Assembly (NCBI GenBank): GCA_002427755.1
Contig: DIYO01000006.1
Location: forward strand, 1-64,000
DNA from: Roseivirga sp. UBA6052
GTDB taxonomy: Bacteria > Bacteroidota > Bacteroidia > Cytophagales > Cyclobacteriaceae
Reading direction: 5' to 3'
Length of the DNA: 64,000 nucleotides
The position numbers and the translations under genes were made by a program. Below are positions 53,311-62,506 of this stretch, piece by piece. The stretch's first letter is position 1; every line of letters starts with the position of its first letter. A model generated the notes under the pieces. The model was not told the origin of the DNA, searched no databases, and saw nothing but the letters and a program-made list of their open reading frames with translations.

Positions 53311-54429
53311 TTAAATTAGGCTGTCGATTAGCTGATTGAGCTTCTCAGCTTCGGTTCTCCAGAGGCTTGTTTTAGTATCTCCCTTAGAATAGAAATCTGT
53401 AGTAGACATCTCATCTAAAACTTTGGCGGGATCAAAGTCATTGGGATTCAAATGAATAGCGGCATTAAATTGCTCACAAAAGGTTATCCAAGTGGGATTA
53501 TCTAATGCGATAATGGGTAGCTTATTGGCTGTATATTCAAAAAGACGTGTGAGTAGTTTTTCTTCATTAATGCCGTTATCGGCTTTTTTCAGCACGAACC
53601 CGAAGTCAGCTTTCTCTATGGCTTCAATAATTTCTGCATGGGGAACTAGGTGGTCTCCACCGTTAAGTTCAATGTAATCTAGGTCTTTAATGGTTTCATG
53701 TAACCTAAGCAAATCACGCTTTAGGGCACAATAACCCACTATTCGGAGTCTAATCTTGTCGTTCAGAGCGTATAAAGCTTTTGTTACCTCAATAGCATCG
53801 AACACACCATTGTTCTCAGCAATAGTTCCTGTAAAGACAAGGTCTATGTATTCCGGATTAGGATTTCTGTAAGCAGTGCGTTGATCGGGCAGTGGCATGT
53901 ATTTGTTTTCAAGAATAGTATACTTATCACCTAGAAATGGCAGTTGTTTTTCATAAACCTTCTCAGCTAGTATATAATGCTTGATGAGTGGCTTAGTCAG
54001 CCATTCTTTAGTTCTTACCCAAGAAGCAAGAATGGGGCGAAGCCCTTTTCTAAATACGTTTGTATAGAGAATGTTTTTTTTATAATTCTCACGTAGATCA
54101 TAGATAAAATAGCCACCAAATAAAATTTTGTAAATAGTACTAACTATCAGTAAATCATGTGAGTTAACTATGTATAGTTGAGGTTTTACTTTAATTAGTA
54201 ATCTTAAGACTTTAAAGGGCTTTAAAAAACGTGTTAGGCTAGCTCTGCTGAAGTTTCCAAGACTATGGGTCGTAATGTATTCAGCAGCACGTTCATTTTT
54301 TGATTCAAAGCCTATGATATTAATATCATATTTGCCTATTTCAGCCAGCGAAAGACCAAACTTCTCAAACATTCTTGTGTCATCTACTGGTTTAAGAAGT
54401 GAAGCAATTACGACTTTGGGTTTTTCCAT
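53311..54429 (-). CDS. Glycosyltransferase (GT4/GT1-like)
   Basis: 372 residues with a GT-B fold: N-terminal domain (VVIASLLKPVDDTRMFEKFG; IVNSHDLLIVSTIYKILF) and C-terminal nucleotide-sugar half with DLVFTGTIAENNGVFDAI, IRLRIVG and a HAEIIEAIEKADFGFVL stretch with ENGINEEKL-like KKADNGINEEKL. The acceptor is unknown; a polysaccharide or lipid role is likely. It is divergent from dapD. Confidence 0.85.
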   Translation of the reverse strand: MEKPKVVIASLLKPVDDTRMFEKFGLSLAEIGKYDINIIGFESKNERAAEYITTHSLGNFSRASLTRFLKPFKVLRLLIKVKPQLYIVNSHDLLIVSTIYKILFGGYFIYDLRENYKKNILYTNVFRKGLRPILASWVRTKEWLTKPLIKHYILAEKVYEKQLPFLGDKYTILENKYMPLPDQRTAYRNPNPEYIDLVFTGTIAENNGVFDAIEVTKALYALNDKIRLRIVGYCALKRDLLRLHETIKDLDYIELNGGDHLVPHAEIIEAIEKADFGFVLKKADNGINEEKLLTRLFEYTANKLPIIALDNPTWITFCEQFNAAIHLNPNDFDPAKVLDEMSTTDFYSKGDTKTSLWRTEAEKLNQLIDSLI

Positions 54430-54465
54430 CGGTATTAACTAAATATAGAAATTTTCTCAACCATT

Positions 54466-55278
54466 ATGGAATTAAGAAACATCATTGAAAAAGCTTGGGA
54501 CGACAGAAGTTTGTTGAATGATAAGGAGGTGATCTTGGCAGTAAAGACAATTATTGAAGACTTGGATCATGGAGATAGAAGGGTAGCAGAACCAACTGAG
54601 GATGGTTGGAAAGTGAATGAATGGATTAAGAAGGCGGTGATCCTATATTTTCCAATTCAGAAAATGCAAACTATTGAGGTTGGACCTTTTGAGTTTCATG
54701 ACAAGATGAAATTGAAGACCGGTTATGCTCAAAAGGGAGTGCGTGTTGTTCCACATGCCATTGCTAGGTATGGTGCCTATGTTTCTAAAGGAGTCATTAT
54801 GATGCCTTCATATGTAAATATAGGGGCGTATGTAGATGCAGGTACAATGGTAGATACTTGGGCTACAGTAGGTTCTTGCGCTCAGATAGGGCAGAATGTT
54901 CATTTAAGTGGAGGTGTAGGCATTGGTGGCGTACTAGAGCCACTTCAAGCAGCTCCTGTAATTATTGAGGATAACGCGTTTATTGGCTCTAGATGTATTG
55001 TTGTTGAAGGTGTGAGAGTTGGTAAGGAAGCAGTACTGGGTGCTAACGTAACCTTGACGGGGAGTTCAAAGATTATTGATGTCACTGGAGATCAACCGGT
55101 AGAGTATAAGGGGTATGTGCCTGAAAGATCTGTTGTAATACCAGGATCTTATGCCAAGAAATTCCCAGCTGGCGAATACAATGTGCCGGCTGCATTGATT
55201 ATTGGCAAACGTAAGGAAAGTACTGATAAAAAGACCTCTCTAAACGATGCGCTTAGAGAGAATGATGTCGCAGTTTAG
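54466..55278 (+). CDS. dapD: 2,3,4,5-tetrahydropyridine-2,6-dicarboxylate N-succinyltransferase
   Basis: 270 residues, matching DapD length. N-terminal helical domain (LRNIIEKAWDDRSLLNDKEV), then a left-handed beta-helix of hexapeptide repeats with GGVGIGGVLEPLQAAPVIIE and FIGSRCIVVEGVRVG, ending in a short C-terminal strand. It catalyses succinylation in lysine/diaminopimelate synthesis. It is a single gene with a terminator after it. Confidence 0.97.
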   Translation: MELRNIIEKAWDDRSLLNDKEVILAVKTIIEDLDHGDRRVAEPTEDGWKVNEWIKKAVILYFPIQKMQTIEVGPFEFHDKMKLKTGYAQKGVRVVPHAIARYGAYVSKGVIMMPSYVNIGAYVDAGTMVDTWATVGSCAQIGQNVHLSGGVGIGGVLEPLQAAPVIIEDNAFIGSRCIVVEGVRVGKEAVLGANVTLTGSSKIIDVTGDQPVEYKGYVPERSVVIPGSYAKKFPAGEYNVPAALIIGKRKESTDKKTSLNDALRENDVAV

Positions 55279-55324
55279 AACTTTATTCCCATTATGGGAA
55301 AAAATGAATAACTAACTATATTCG

Positions 55325-55356
55325 TAAGTCACTGTTTTACAGTGACTTATTTTTTT
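55325..55356 (+). terminator. dapD terminator
   Basis: Stem TAAGTCACTG / CAGTGACTTA with a four-base loop, followed by TTTTTTT; 47 bases after the dapD stop. Confidence 0.75.
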
Positions 55357-55397
55357 GGATAAGAGTTTGATCCTTTTGGCACTAGAACAAAACTCTT

Positions 55398-56582
55398 ATG
55401 AAACGATTACTCTTTACTTTCGCTGTCTCTATTTTTCTTTTTTCATGTGAGACTGAAGAAAACATATTAGATATTTCACCTGAAGAAATTTATCAACCGT
55501 CCTTAATCGCTAACGAAGACCTATCTGATTTAGCCCTGAGAGTCACTTCTATCTCATCAGGACATATCCAAGTGCTATCAACTACCTCAAGTGTCTCATA
55601 CTCTCAAGTAGCTGAAGTATCACCTAATCAAATCAACGGATTAGACTTGAGTGCTACTGGTGTTACCGTTCTAAAAGGTAAAGCATATGTCACCTACCAT
55701 GTTAGAGGAGAGAATTATGGTGGAGAGATTCTAACTTTTGATGTTTCTAACCCAAACAGCCCAACCTTACTGAAGTCACTTGTTGATGAGCATGCCGATT
55801 ACAATGATATCATGATGGGTCAGCATGAAGGCAATATTTGGGTGGCAGGAGCTAGAGATATTGACGTTTCGAAATATGCAAATTCTAACGGTGCTATAGC
55901 GACTAAAATAGGTTTATCAAATGGTCTTCCTAAAGATCAGCCATCTTGGGAAGCGGCTTTACTTTCATATTCAGCTAGTTCGATTACGAGAGTAGACCCA
56001 CCTCAGGGTGCTTCTAATGGCCGTATTTTCGTTACATCAGGAAGTAAAGGAGGTATCTCTGTTATCCGTGGAAATGATGTAAACGAGGTGTTCCATAGCA
56101 GGCAGGTGGATAACGCGAAGCATTTCGATTACGGAAATGATAGAGGTGTATTCTTAAGGGGGAATGGAGATGGTACATCAACCATTGATATATATGCTTT
56201 AGACGATACATTTGATTTTGTGTCTTTCACAATTCCTTATGATGTTACACCATTAGGTAAGAACGGAGTGGATGTAGTTGGAGATTATGCTTACCTCGCC
56301 ATGGGGCAAGATGGACTAGTAAAAGTAGATCTAGTGAATCAAAACGTGATTGGTTCTTTTCAATCAAGTGGTCAAGGCTTAGCCAACGGAGTTCAAGTGA
56401 AAGATGGATTGATTTACCTAGCCAATGGTAGTGATGGCTTAATCATGTTAGATGATAATTCACTTGCACAACAGGCAGCTTATAAATTCAATGGCTCTTG
56501 TAACTACGTTCATGTTGATGGAGATAATCTCTTTATAGCCAATGGTAGAACGGGTGGGCTCATAATTATGTCAAAAGATTAA
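55398..56582 (+). CDS. LVIVD-like propeller lipoprotein, paralogue of the DUF4114 protein
   Basis: 394 residues. Signal KRLLFTFAVSIFLFSC, then propeller-like repeats: TGVTVLKGKAYVTYHVRG; ILTFDVSNPNSPTLLKSLVD; GNIWVAGARDI; YAYLAMGQDGLVKVDLVN; IYLANGSDGLIML. Its order and phrases (SATGVTVLKGKAYVTYHVRG vs SATSIALSESTAYVTYHKRG) match the 629-residue protein at 38335-40224, but it ends before the DUF4114 domain. Surface lipoprotein of unknown role. Confidence 0.78.
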   Translation: MKRLLFTFAVSIFLFSCETEENILDISPEEIYQPSLIANEDLSDLALRVTSISSGHIQVLSTTSSVSYSQVAEVSPNQINGLDLSATGVTVLKGKAYVTYHVRGENYGGEILTFDVSNPNSPTLLKSLVDEHADYNDIMMGQHEGNIWVAGARDIDVSKYANSNGAIATKIGLSNGLPKDQPSWEAALLSYSASSITRVDPPQGASNGRIFVTSGSKGGISVIRGNDVNEVFHSRQVDNAKHFDYGNDRGVFLRGNGDGTSTIDIYALDDTFDFVSFTIPYDVTPLGKNGVDVVGDYAYLAMGQDGLVKVDLVNQNVIGSFQSSGQGLANGVQVKDGLIYLANGSDGLIMLDDNSLAQQAAYKFNGSCNYVHVDGDNLFIANGRTGGLIIMSKD

Positions 56583-56653
56583 TTTTTGGTTTGAGTTTTT
56601 TGATTCAGAGTAGCGACATTGTCGCATAGGGTAGAACTTTCACCCTACTCGGG

Positions 56654-56681
56654 AGGGCCATTTTGGCCCTTTTGCTTTTTT
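56654..56681 (+). terminator. Terminator of the LVIVD-like gene
   Basis: Arms AGGGCCA / TTGGCCCT with a two-base loop, followed by TTTGCTTTTTT. Confidence 0.7.
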
Positions 56682-56697
56682 ATAACACCTTTTGCTA

Positions 56698-56705
56698 TAC
56701 TTTTG
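56698..56705 (+). promoter_or_regulatory. Putative -7 element of the TPR lipoprotein gene
   Basis: TACTTTTG matches TAnnTTTG exactly. A TTTG at 56671-56674 is the nearest -33-like element, with long (23-base) spacing. The leader to the ATG at 56730 would be about 20 bases. Confidence 0.4.
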
Positions 56706-56729
56706 CGTTTCATTACGGAAACGACTCAA

Positions 56730-57329
56730 ATGAAGACTATCAAGTCATTGTTTATTATACTATTTGTAGTACTTATTTCTGCCTGTAATAGCGATGTAAC
56801 TAGAGAGGCAGATAAACTGGTAAGACAGGGGAAATATGCTGAAGCTATAGAGGCTTACAGCGAATATCTAGCTACAAAGCCTAAGGATATTAAATCACTT
56901 TATAATCGTGGTAGAGCCTATGAAGAATTGGGCCAACTCGAGAATGCCCGAAAGGATTTTATTAAGGTGTTAGATATTGATGTGGAGAATATCAATGCTA
57001 ACCTGAGTATGGGTAAATATTGGTATAACAAAAACGATTATAACCGAGCCATTAACTTTTTCGACAAGGTAGTTAAGGTGGATGGCAGAGTATCAGAAGC
57101 CTATTTGTTAAGAGGTAGATCCTACCATCAAAGCGGTAATTTTGAGAATGCACGCGAGAATTACGATCTAGCCATCAACTTCGACAAGAAAAGTGCAGAA
57201 GCCCATTTGTTTAGGGGAGCATTAAAGGTTGCTGCCGGACAGAATAAGTCTGCCTGCAACGATTTCAATAGGGCTAAAGCGCTAGGATCTGATGAAGCAT
57301 CAAGCGCATTAGGTAAGTATTGTAAGTAA
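56730..57329 (+). CDS. TPR lipoprotein
   Basis: 199 residues from the ATG at 56730; the longer open frame crosses the terminator and has no signal. Signal KTIKSLFIILFVVLISAC, then at least four tetratricopeptide repeats (QGKYAEAIEAYSEYLATKPK; GQLENARKDFIKVLDIDVEN; KNDYNRAINFFDKVVKVDGR; SGNFENARENYDLAINFDKK). Likely a periplasmic protein-binding scaffold. Confidence 0.87.
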   Translation: MKTIKSLFIILFVVLISACNSDVTREADKLVRQGKYAEAIEAYSEYLATKPKDIKSLYNRGRAYEELGQLENARKDFIKVLDIDVENINANLSMGKYWYNKNDYNRAINFFDKVVKVDGRVSEAYLLRGRSYHQSGNFENARENYDLAINFDKKSAEAHLFRGALKVAAGQNKSACNDFNRAKALGSDEASSALGKYCK

Positions 57330-57415
57330 TTCTTCTGAGTTTTTATTAGCTTGAAGCAACGTTCTGAAAAAAATCAACGTCTTATAAGCAGTTCATTTTT
57401 TATAAAACTCAAACC

Positions 57416-57784
57416 ATGAAAAACACTAAAAACTTAAAAAGGTCATTTGCATTGTTAGCAATGACGTTATTTCTTGTTGCAGCAGCTCCGGTAATGGATC
57501 CTGTGGGCGTATGGGATTATGAAGTAGAATCTCCTGATGGTAATGTCACAGGTGAAATGACCATCACTAAAACTGATGGGGAATATGAAGTAGTTATAGA
57601 GAGCGATATGTATGGTAAAATGGAATTGGAAGATGTAGCCATGGAAAAGGACGTGATGTCTGCTACATATGAATTAGACGGTTTGCCATTGGAATTCGAG
57701 TTTTCATTTGATGGAGATGAAATGGAGGGTGTAGTTTATGCCAACGGTGATGAACTTCCTTTAACCGCAACTAAGCAGAAATAG
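57416..57784 (+). CDS. Small exported lipocalin-like protein
   Basis: 122 residues. Signal peptide LKRSFALLAMTLFLVAAAP, then an acidic beta-rich domain with VGVWDYEVESPDGNVTGEM and alternating strands (DGEYEVVIESDMYGKMELED). It resembles short lipocalin/fatty-acid-binding-like proteins; no specific function. It stands alone with a terminator. Confidence 0.7.
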   Translation: MKNTKNLKRSFALLAMTLFLVAAAPVMDPVGVWDYEVESPDGNVTGEMTITKTDGEYEVVIESDMYGKMELEDVAMEKDVMSATYELDGLPLEFEFSFDGDEMEGVVYANGDELPLTATKQK

Positions 57785-57814
57785 TAGAGAAAACTACATT
57801 TTGAATAGATTTAG

Positions 57815-57845
57815 AAAACCAGGCCGATAGGTCTGGTTTTTTGTT
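57815..57845. terminator. Bidirectional terminator between convergent genes
   Basis: Arms AAAACCAG / CTGGTTTT with a ten-base loop and a T tail on the plus strand; shared by the small exported protein and the NUC1-type endonuclease genes. Confidence 0.6.
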
Positions 57846-58846
57846 TAGAACCATTGAGAAGTAAAAGTATTGGCTTCTAATTGATTCTCCAATTCATCAG
57901 GTAAAGAAGGGAAGAAGTCGATATTCGTTAATGCTTCAATACGGTCAATAGAAACAACAAATGAAGCTAAAGGCTCGCTGCTTTTTTCGTTTTTCATCAA
58001 AAAAGCAATGGCTTTGATTTCTGGTTTAGCAATGTCAAGTAAAACTTTATAATAATATTCAGGTACAGATACTTCGTTCTTTCCAATGGTTTTGAATGAT
58101 TTGTTTAATACAGGGCCCGTAACAACATATATTTCAGAGTCTTGACTTGTCCAGTTTCTTATCTGATCTTCTAGCTTTTTCCATATACCACGATTGAAAG
58201 ATGGTGCCTGAGGGCTCATGTTACTCATATAGAATGATTGTGACAAAGCGAACTCATCGTAAGAGAAATCTGCAGCAGGTGCTAAATGACCTCTGTCATA
58301 ACCGGATCCTTTATAGTCTGATAAATCAGCAGAGCCTGTTTTTACACGAGGGTCTTTTCTAAAGTCATCTTTCCTTTCAAATCTCTCTTGTGCTAAACTA
58401 TCAGCTGAAAGTTTGTAAGCTACCCACATGGCTTGCTCGTGTTCTTCACTGTAGCGAATGGTGTAATAAGGCCTTTCTATAATCGCTTGATTAGCTTCAT
58501 ATGCAGGCCACATAAAATCGAAGGCCTTGGTGAAGTACAGATCAAAGGCGTCATAATCAAATGGCTTTTCAGTAGGCGCTACAGCTTTTATCTCAATCTC
58601 TGAAGACGAGGCTTCGCTGCTATCATCTTTATATATTGCATCCTCTTCAGTTGTAAGCGAAGGAAGTTCGAATTCACTTATGGCGTCAGGTACAAGTTTG
58701 CCTTCTTGGATAGCAAGAAATCCATAGCCTAGCCCTACTAATATGAGTAAACCCAAAGTGAAACGCGCTAAGCTAAATCCACCTTTATTTCTAGCGGTTG
58801 ATTTTCTAGATGTTTTCCTTTTGGTAGGTACTCTTCTTTTGGCCAT
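57845..58846 (-). CDS. DNA/RNA non-specific endonuclease (NUC1 family)
   Basis: 333 residues. Basic N-terminus and one membrane anchor (about 30-48), then the NUC1 domain with the catalytic DRGHLAPA (H187) and metal-binding N in SNMSPQAPSFNRGIW. IYVVTGPVLN follows. The catalytic domain faces the periplasm; likely nucleic-acid scavenging or degradation. Confidence 0.9.
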   Translation of the reverse strand: MAKRRVPTKRKTSRKSTARNKGGFSLARFTLGLLILVGLGYGFLAIQEGKLVPDAISEFELPSLTTEEDAIYKDDSSEASSSEIEIKAVAPTEKPFDYDAFDLYFTKAFDFMWPAYEANQAIIERPYYTIRYSEEHEQAMWVAYKLSADSLAQERFERKDDFRKDPRVKTGSADLSDYKGSGYDRGHLAPAADFSYDEFALSQSFYMSNMSPQAPSFNRGIWKKLEDQIRNWTSQDSEIYVVTGPVLNKSFKTIGKNEVSVPEYYYKVLLDIAKPEIKAIAFLMKNEKSSEPLASFVVSIDRIEALTNIDFFPSLPDELENQLEANTFTSQWF

Positions 58847-58941
58847 TCGTCTTTTTTGGCAATGATAAGGATAAATGGCTTTAGTCGAGTTGCAATTTTA
58901 TTAAATTGAGAGGCTTTACATATTCAAAATCAAGACGAACT

Positions 58942-61900
58942 ATGCAAAAACATTCAATGAAGTTTGAGTGGCAAGGTGATTTAAGATCAATTTTTAGCGT
59001 CTTAATCATATCGCTACTTTCTATTCCGGCATTTGGATTATCATACCAAGATGCTGAAGAAGACACAACAAAAGGACAGACTACTTACAAAGATCTTCCG
59101 CTTAAGGCTGGAAGAACACTAGAATTCAATACAAAGGAAGGTACATGGCTGTCTGTAGATATAAGCCCCGATGGTTCTACTATCATCTTCGATATGCTAG
59201 GGGACCTTTATACAATGCCCTCATCAGGAGGAAAGGCCACACGAATAACAGATGGTATGGCTTATGACACACACCCAAGATATAGCCCTGATGGGAAAAC
59301 TATCGTTTTTACTTCTGATAGAAGCGGGAGCGAAAACGTATGGACCATGGATTTGGAGACTAATGAGACTAAGCAAATTACAAAGTCTAATAATGAATGG
59401 GTGCAATCAGCGGAATGGTCTCCTGATGGTGAATACATTGTAGCAGTTAAAGGAAGAAGAAATTTTAAACTCTTCATCTATCATAAAGATGGAGGCGGAG
59501 GCTTTCAGCTTATTAAAAACCCAAGCAGCCTTAAAGTAAGTGAACCTGCATTTAGCCCTGATGGTAGGTTTATCTATTATTCTCAAAGAAATGGTGCATG
59601 GAATTACAATGCCCAATTGCCGCAATATCAATTAGGAGTATATGATAGAGAGAATGGTCAGAATGCCACAATCACTTCTAGATATGGTTCTGCATTTACA
59701 CCCACATTATCTCCTGATGCCAAATGGTTAGTATATGGTTCTAGATATGAAGATCAGACGGGTTTAATTCTAAGAGATTTAAATACAGGTGATGAAAAAT
59801 GGTTAGCATATCCGATTCAAAGAGATGAGCAAGAGTCTATTGCACCTTTAGGCGTTCTACCAGCCATGACTTTTACTCCCGATAGTAAAGAAGTAATCAC
59901 TACTTGGGATGGTAAACTGTATAGAGTGGCTATTTCTGGAGGGGGAGTTACTGAGATTCCTTTAGACGTTGATGTAGCTTTAGAAATGGGGCCGCGATTG
60001 AAGTTCAACTACCCAATTTCTGACGATAAGGATATGTTGGTAACACAGATAAGAGATGGTGTGCCTTCTCCTGACGGATCTAAATTGGCATTTACTGCTC
60101 TCAACAGACTCTATGTTATGGATCTACCAAATGGTGAGCCAGAGAGATTGACTAAAATGGAGATGACTGAGGCAATGCCTACATGGTCACCAGATGGCAA
60201 CCACATTGCCTATGTTACATGGTCCGATGCTGATGGTGGTCATATTTATAAAGTAAATATAGATGGTCGCCCAAGACCGGAGAAACTCACTTCAGCATCT
60301 GCTATTTACCAGATGCCAGCTTGGAATAAGAATGGAAAAATAGTTTTCAATAGAGGAAGTGCCCAAAACTTGAAGGATGCATTTGGTCCTGGAGCTCCGA
60401 GAGCCAGTGAAGACCTTTGTTGGGTTTCTTCAGATGGAGGAGATGTAAACTTTATAATGAAAGCTAGAGGAAGAAGTGGTGCGCACTTTGTGATTGGAGA
60501 TGATAGAATTTACCTGTCAAGTTTCCAAGGTCTGAGTTCTGTGCGATGGGATGGAACCGATGAGAAACGCGTAATATCCATTACAGGTATAACAACTTAT
60601 GGGGCTAACCCGGCCTTTGACCACGATCATATTGATTATTATGATCCTTGGGAAGAAGACCCTCATGGAGAGCATCAGAGCTCGTTAACGCAAAACGGGG
60701 GATGGAGAGAGAATAATCCACCTTCTAGAGCTGCTGTAATTTACATGGCTCCTGAAGGGGACAAAGCTATGGCTCAAATTAACAATGAGATTTATGTGGT
60801 TACCGTACCTAAACTAGGTCAAGTACCAACTATTTCAGTAGCTAATCCACAAGGAGCACAATTTCCTTCATGGAAGTTAACTGAATTAGGAGGGGAGTTT
60901 CCAACATGGTCTCATGACGCTAAGAAAGTTCATTGGTCACTGGGTAAAGCACATTTCATCTATGATTTAGATGATGCCATGGCTTATGCCGATAGCGTAA
61001 AAGTAGCTAAGAAGGCTGAAGCTGAGGCCAAGAAAAAGGAGGCTGAGGAAAAGAAAGATGATGAGGCAAACACTGATGAGGAAAAGGCAGATCAGAAGAA
61101 AGAAGACGCTGAGAAAAAAGAGGAAAAAAAGGACGAAGGCTATAAGCCGGTTGAATTCAATATAGAAGTAACAGTAGAGAAAGATATCCCTGAAGGAATA
61201 GCGCTTTTAACAGGTGCTAGAATCATTACCATGAACGGTGAAGAGGTAATAGAAGAAGGAGATATTCTGGTAGAAAATGCAAGAATTAGGGCTGTAGGTC
61301 CTAAAGGATCGTTAGATGTACCGAGAGGTGCAGAGACTATTGATGTTTCAGGTAAAACCATTGTACCGGGTTTTATCGATACGCATGCTCACATGTGGCC
61401 AGCTTGGGGACTGCATAAGAATCAAGTTTGGGTATATGCCGCGAATTTGGCTTATGGTGTTACAGCTACTCGAGATCCACAGACAGCCACTACGGATGTA
61501 CTGACCTATGCTGACATGGTGGAAACAGGTGAGATTTATGGGCCTAGGGTTTATTCTACAGGTCCAGGTGTTGGCTATTGGTCTTATAACTTTAAGAGTC
61601 TTGAGCAAACCAAGAAGACCTTGAAGCAATACAGTGAGTACTATAATACCAAGACTATTAAAATGTATTTGGTTGGTAATAGAAAGCAAAGGCAATGGGT
61701 GATTGAGGCTGCAAAAGAGCAGAAATTAATGCCGACAACAGAAGGTGGCTTAGACTTTAAATTGAATATGACTCAATTGGTTGATGGTTATCCGGGGCAT
61801 GAGCACGCTTTGCCAATTGCACCATTGTATCGTGATGTTATTCATTCGGTGGCAGAGTCTAAAATGGCTTATACGCCTACGCTCCTTGTGGCTTATGGTG

Positions 61901-62451
61901 GTCCTTGGGCTGAGAACTATTTCTATTCGAGAGAGAATCCATATCACGACAAGAAATTGTCTCATTTCACACCTTATGGGGAATTAGCTGGTAAATCTAG
62001 AAGAAGACCAGGCTGGTTTATGGATGAGGAACACGTTTTCCAAAAGCATGCCGAAGGTGTGAAGTCTGTTGTTGAACAAGGAGGAATTTCGGGAGTGGGT
62101 TCTCATGGTCAGTTACAAGGCTTAGGATATCACTGGGAACTTTGGGCAATGGCCGCAGGTGGAATTTCTAACCACGATGCTTTGAAGACTGCTACGATAC
62201 TTGGAGCAACGGCCCTAGGTTTGGAAGGTGATATTGGTTCTATTAAGGCAGGAAAGATCGCAGACTTTGTGATCCTAACTGGTAATCCATTAGATGATAT
62301 CCGTAATACGAATACGGTTACGCATGTAATGAAAAACGGCAGACTTTATGAAGGTAATACCTTAGATGAGGTTTATCCAAGAAAGAAGAAAGCTGATACT
62401 TTTCATTGGCACTCGGCCAAACCGGAGGGCTTACCAGGATTGAAAAAGTAA
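58942..62451 (+). CDS. Beta-propeller/amidohydrolase fusion protein
   Basis: 1169 residues from the ATG at 58942; the open frame extends to a TTG at 58906. N-terminal signal-like helix (FSVLIISLLSIPAFGLSY), then TolB/PD40-type propeller repeats (DISPDGSTIIFDMLGD; YSPDGKTIVFTSDRSG). A lysine/glutamate-rich linker (about 689-733) leads to an imidazolonepropionase-like amidohydrolase with D813-T-H815-A-H817 and later histidines PGHEHALPI and GVGSHGQLQG. Probably a periplasmic metal-dependent hydrolase on a peptide-like substrate. Confidence 0.9.
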   Translation: MQKHSMKFEWQGDLRSIFSVLIISLLSIPAFGLSYQDAEEDTTKGQTTYKDLPLKAGRTLEFNTKEGTWLSVDISPDGSTIIFDMLGDLYTMPSSGGKATRITDGMAYDTHPRYSPDGKTIVFTSDRSGSENVWTMDLETNETKQITKSNNEWVQSAEWSPDGEYIVAVKGRRNFKLFIYHKDGGGGFQLIKNPSSLKVSEPAFSPDGRFIYYSQRNGAWNYNAQLPQYQLGVYDRENGQNATITSRYGSAFTPTLSPDAKWLVYGSRYEDQTGLILRDLNTGDEKWLAYPIQRDEQESIAPLGVLPAMTFTPDSKEVITTWDGKLYRVAISGGGVTEIPLDVDVALEMGPRLKFNYPISDDKDMLVTQIRDGVPSPDGSKLAFTALNRLYVMDLPNGEPERLTKMEMTEAMPTWSPDGNHIAYVTWSDADGGHIYKVNIDGRPRPEKLTSASAIYQMPAWNKNGKIVFNRGSAQNLKDAFGPGAPRASEDLCWVSSDGGDVNFIMKARGRSGAHFVIGDDRIYLSSFQGLSSVRWDGTDEKRVISITGITTYGANPAFDHDHIDYYDPWEEDPHGEHQSSLTQNGGWRENNPPSRAAVIYMAPEGDKAMAQINNEIYVVTVPKLGQVPTISVANPQGAQFPSWKLTELGGEFPTWSHDAKKVHWSLGKAHFIYDLDDAMAYADSVKVAKKAEAEAKKKEAEEKKDDEANTDEEKADQKKEDAEKKEEKKDEGYKPVEFNIEVTVEKDIPEGIALLTGARIITMNGEEVIEEGDILVENARIRAVGPKGSLDVPRGAETIDVSGKTIVPGFIDTHAHMWPAWGLHKNQVWVYAANLAYGVTATRDPQTATTDVLTYADMVETGEIYGPRVYSTGPGVGYWSYNFKSLEQTKKTLKQYSEYYNTKTIKMYLVGNRKQRQWVIEAAKEQKLMPTTEGGLDFKLNMTQLVDGYPGHEHALPIAPLYRDVIHSVAESKMAYTPTLLVAYGGPWAENYFYSRENPYHDKKLSHFTPYGELAGKSRRRPGWFMDEEHVFQKHAEGVKSVVEQGGISGVGSHGQLQGLGYHWELWAMAAGGISNHDALKTATILGATALGLEGDIGSIKAGKIADFVILTGNPLDDIRNTNTVTHVMKNGRLYEGNTLDEVYPRKKKADTFHWHSAKPEGLPGLKK

Positions 62452-62465
62452 AATTTAAATACTTG

Positions 62466-62501
62466 AAAAAACCCAGTCAATCGACTGGGTTTTTTATTTT
62501 G
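62466..62501 (+). terminator. Terminator overlapping the next gene's -7 element
   Basis: 13-bp arms AAAAAACCCAGTC / GACTGGGTTTTTT with a four-base loop. The T tail runs into TATTTTG (62495-62501), a near -7 element five bases before the next ATG. Confidence 0.75.
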
Positions 62502-62506
62502 CTTCA

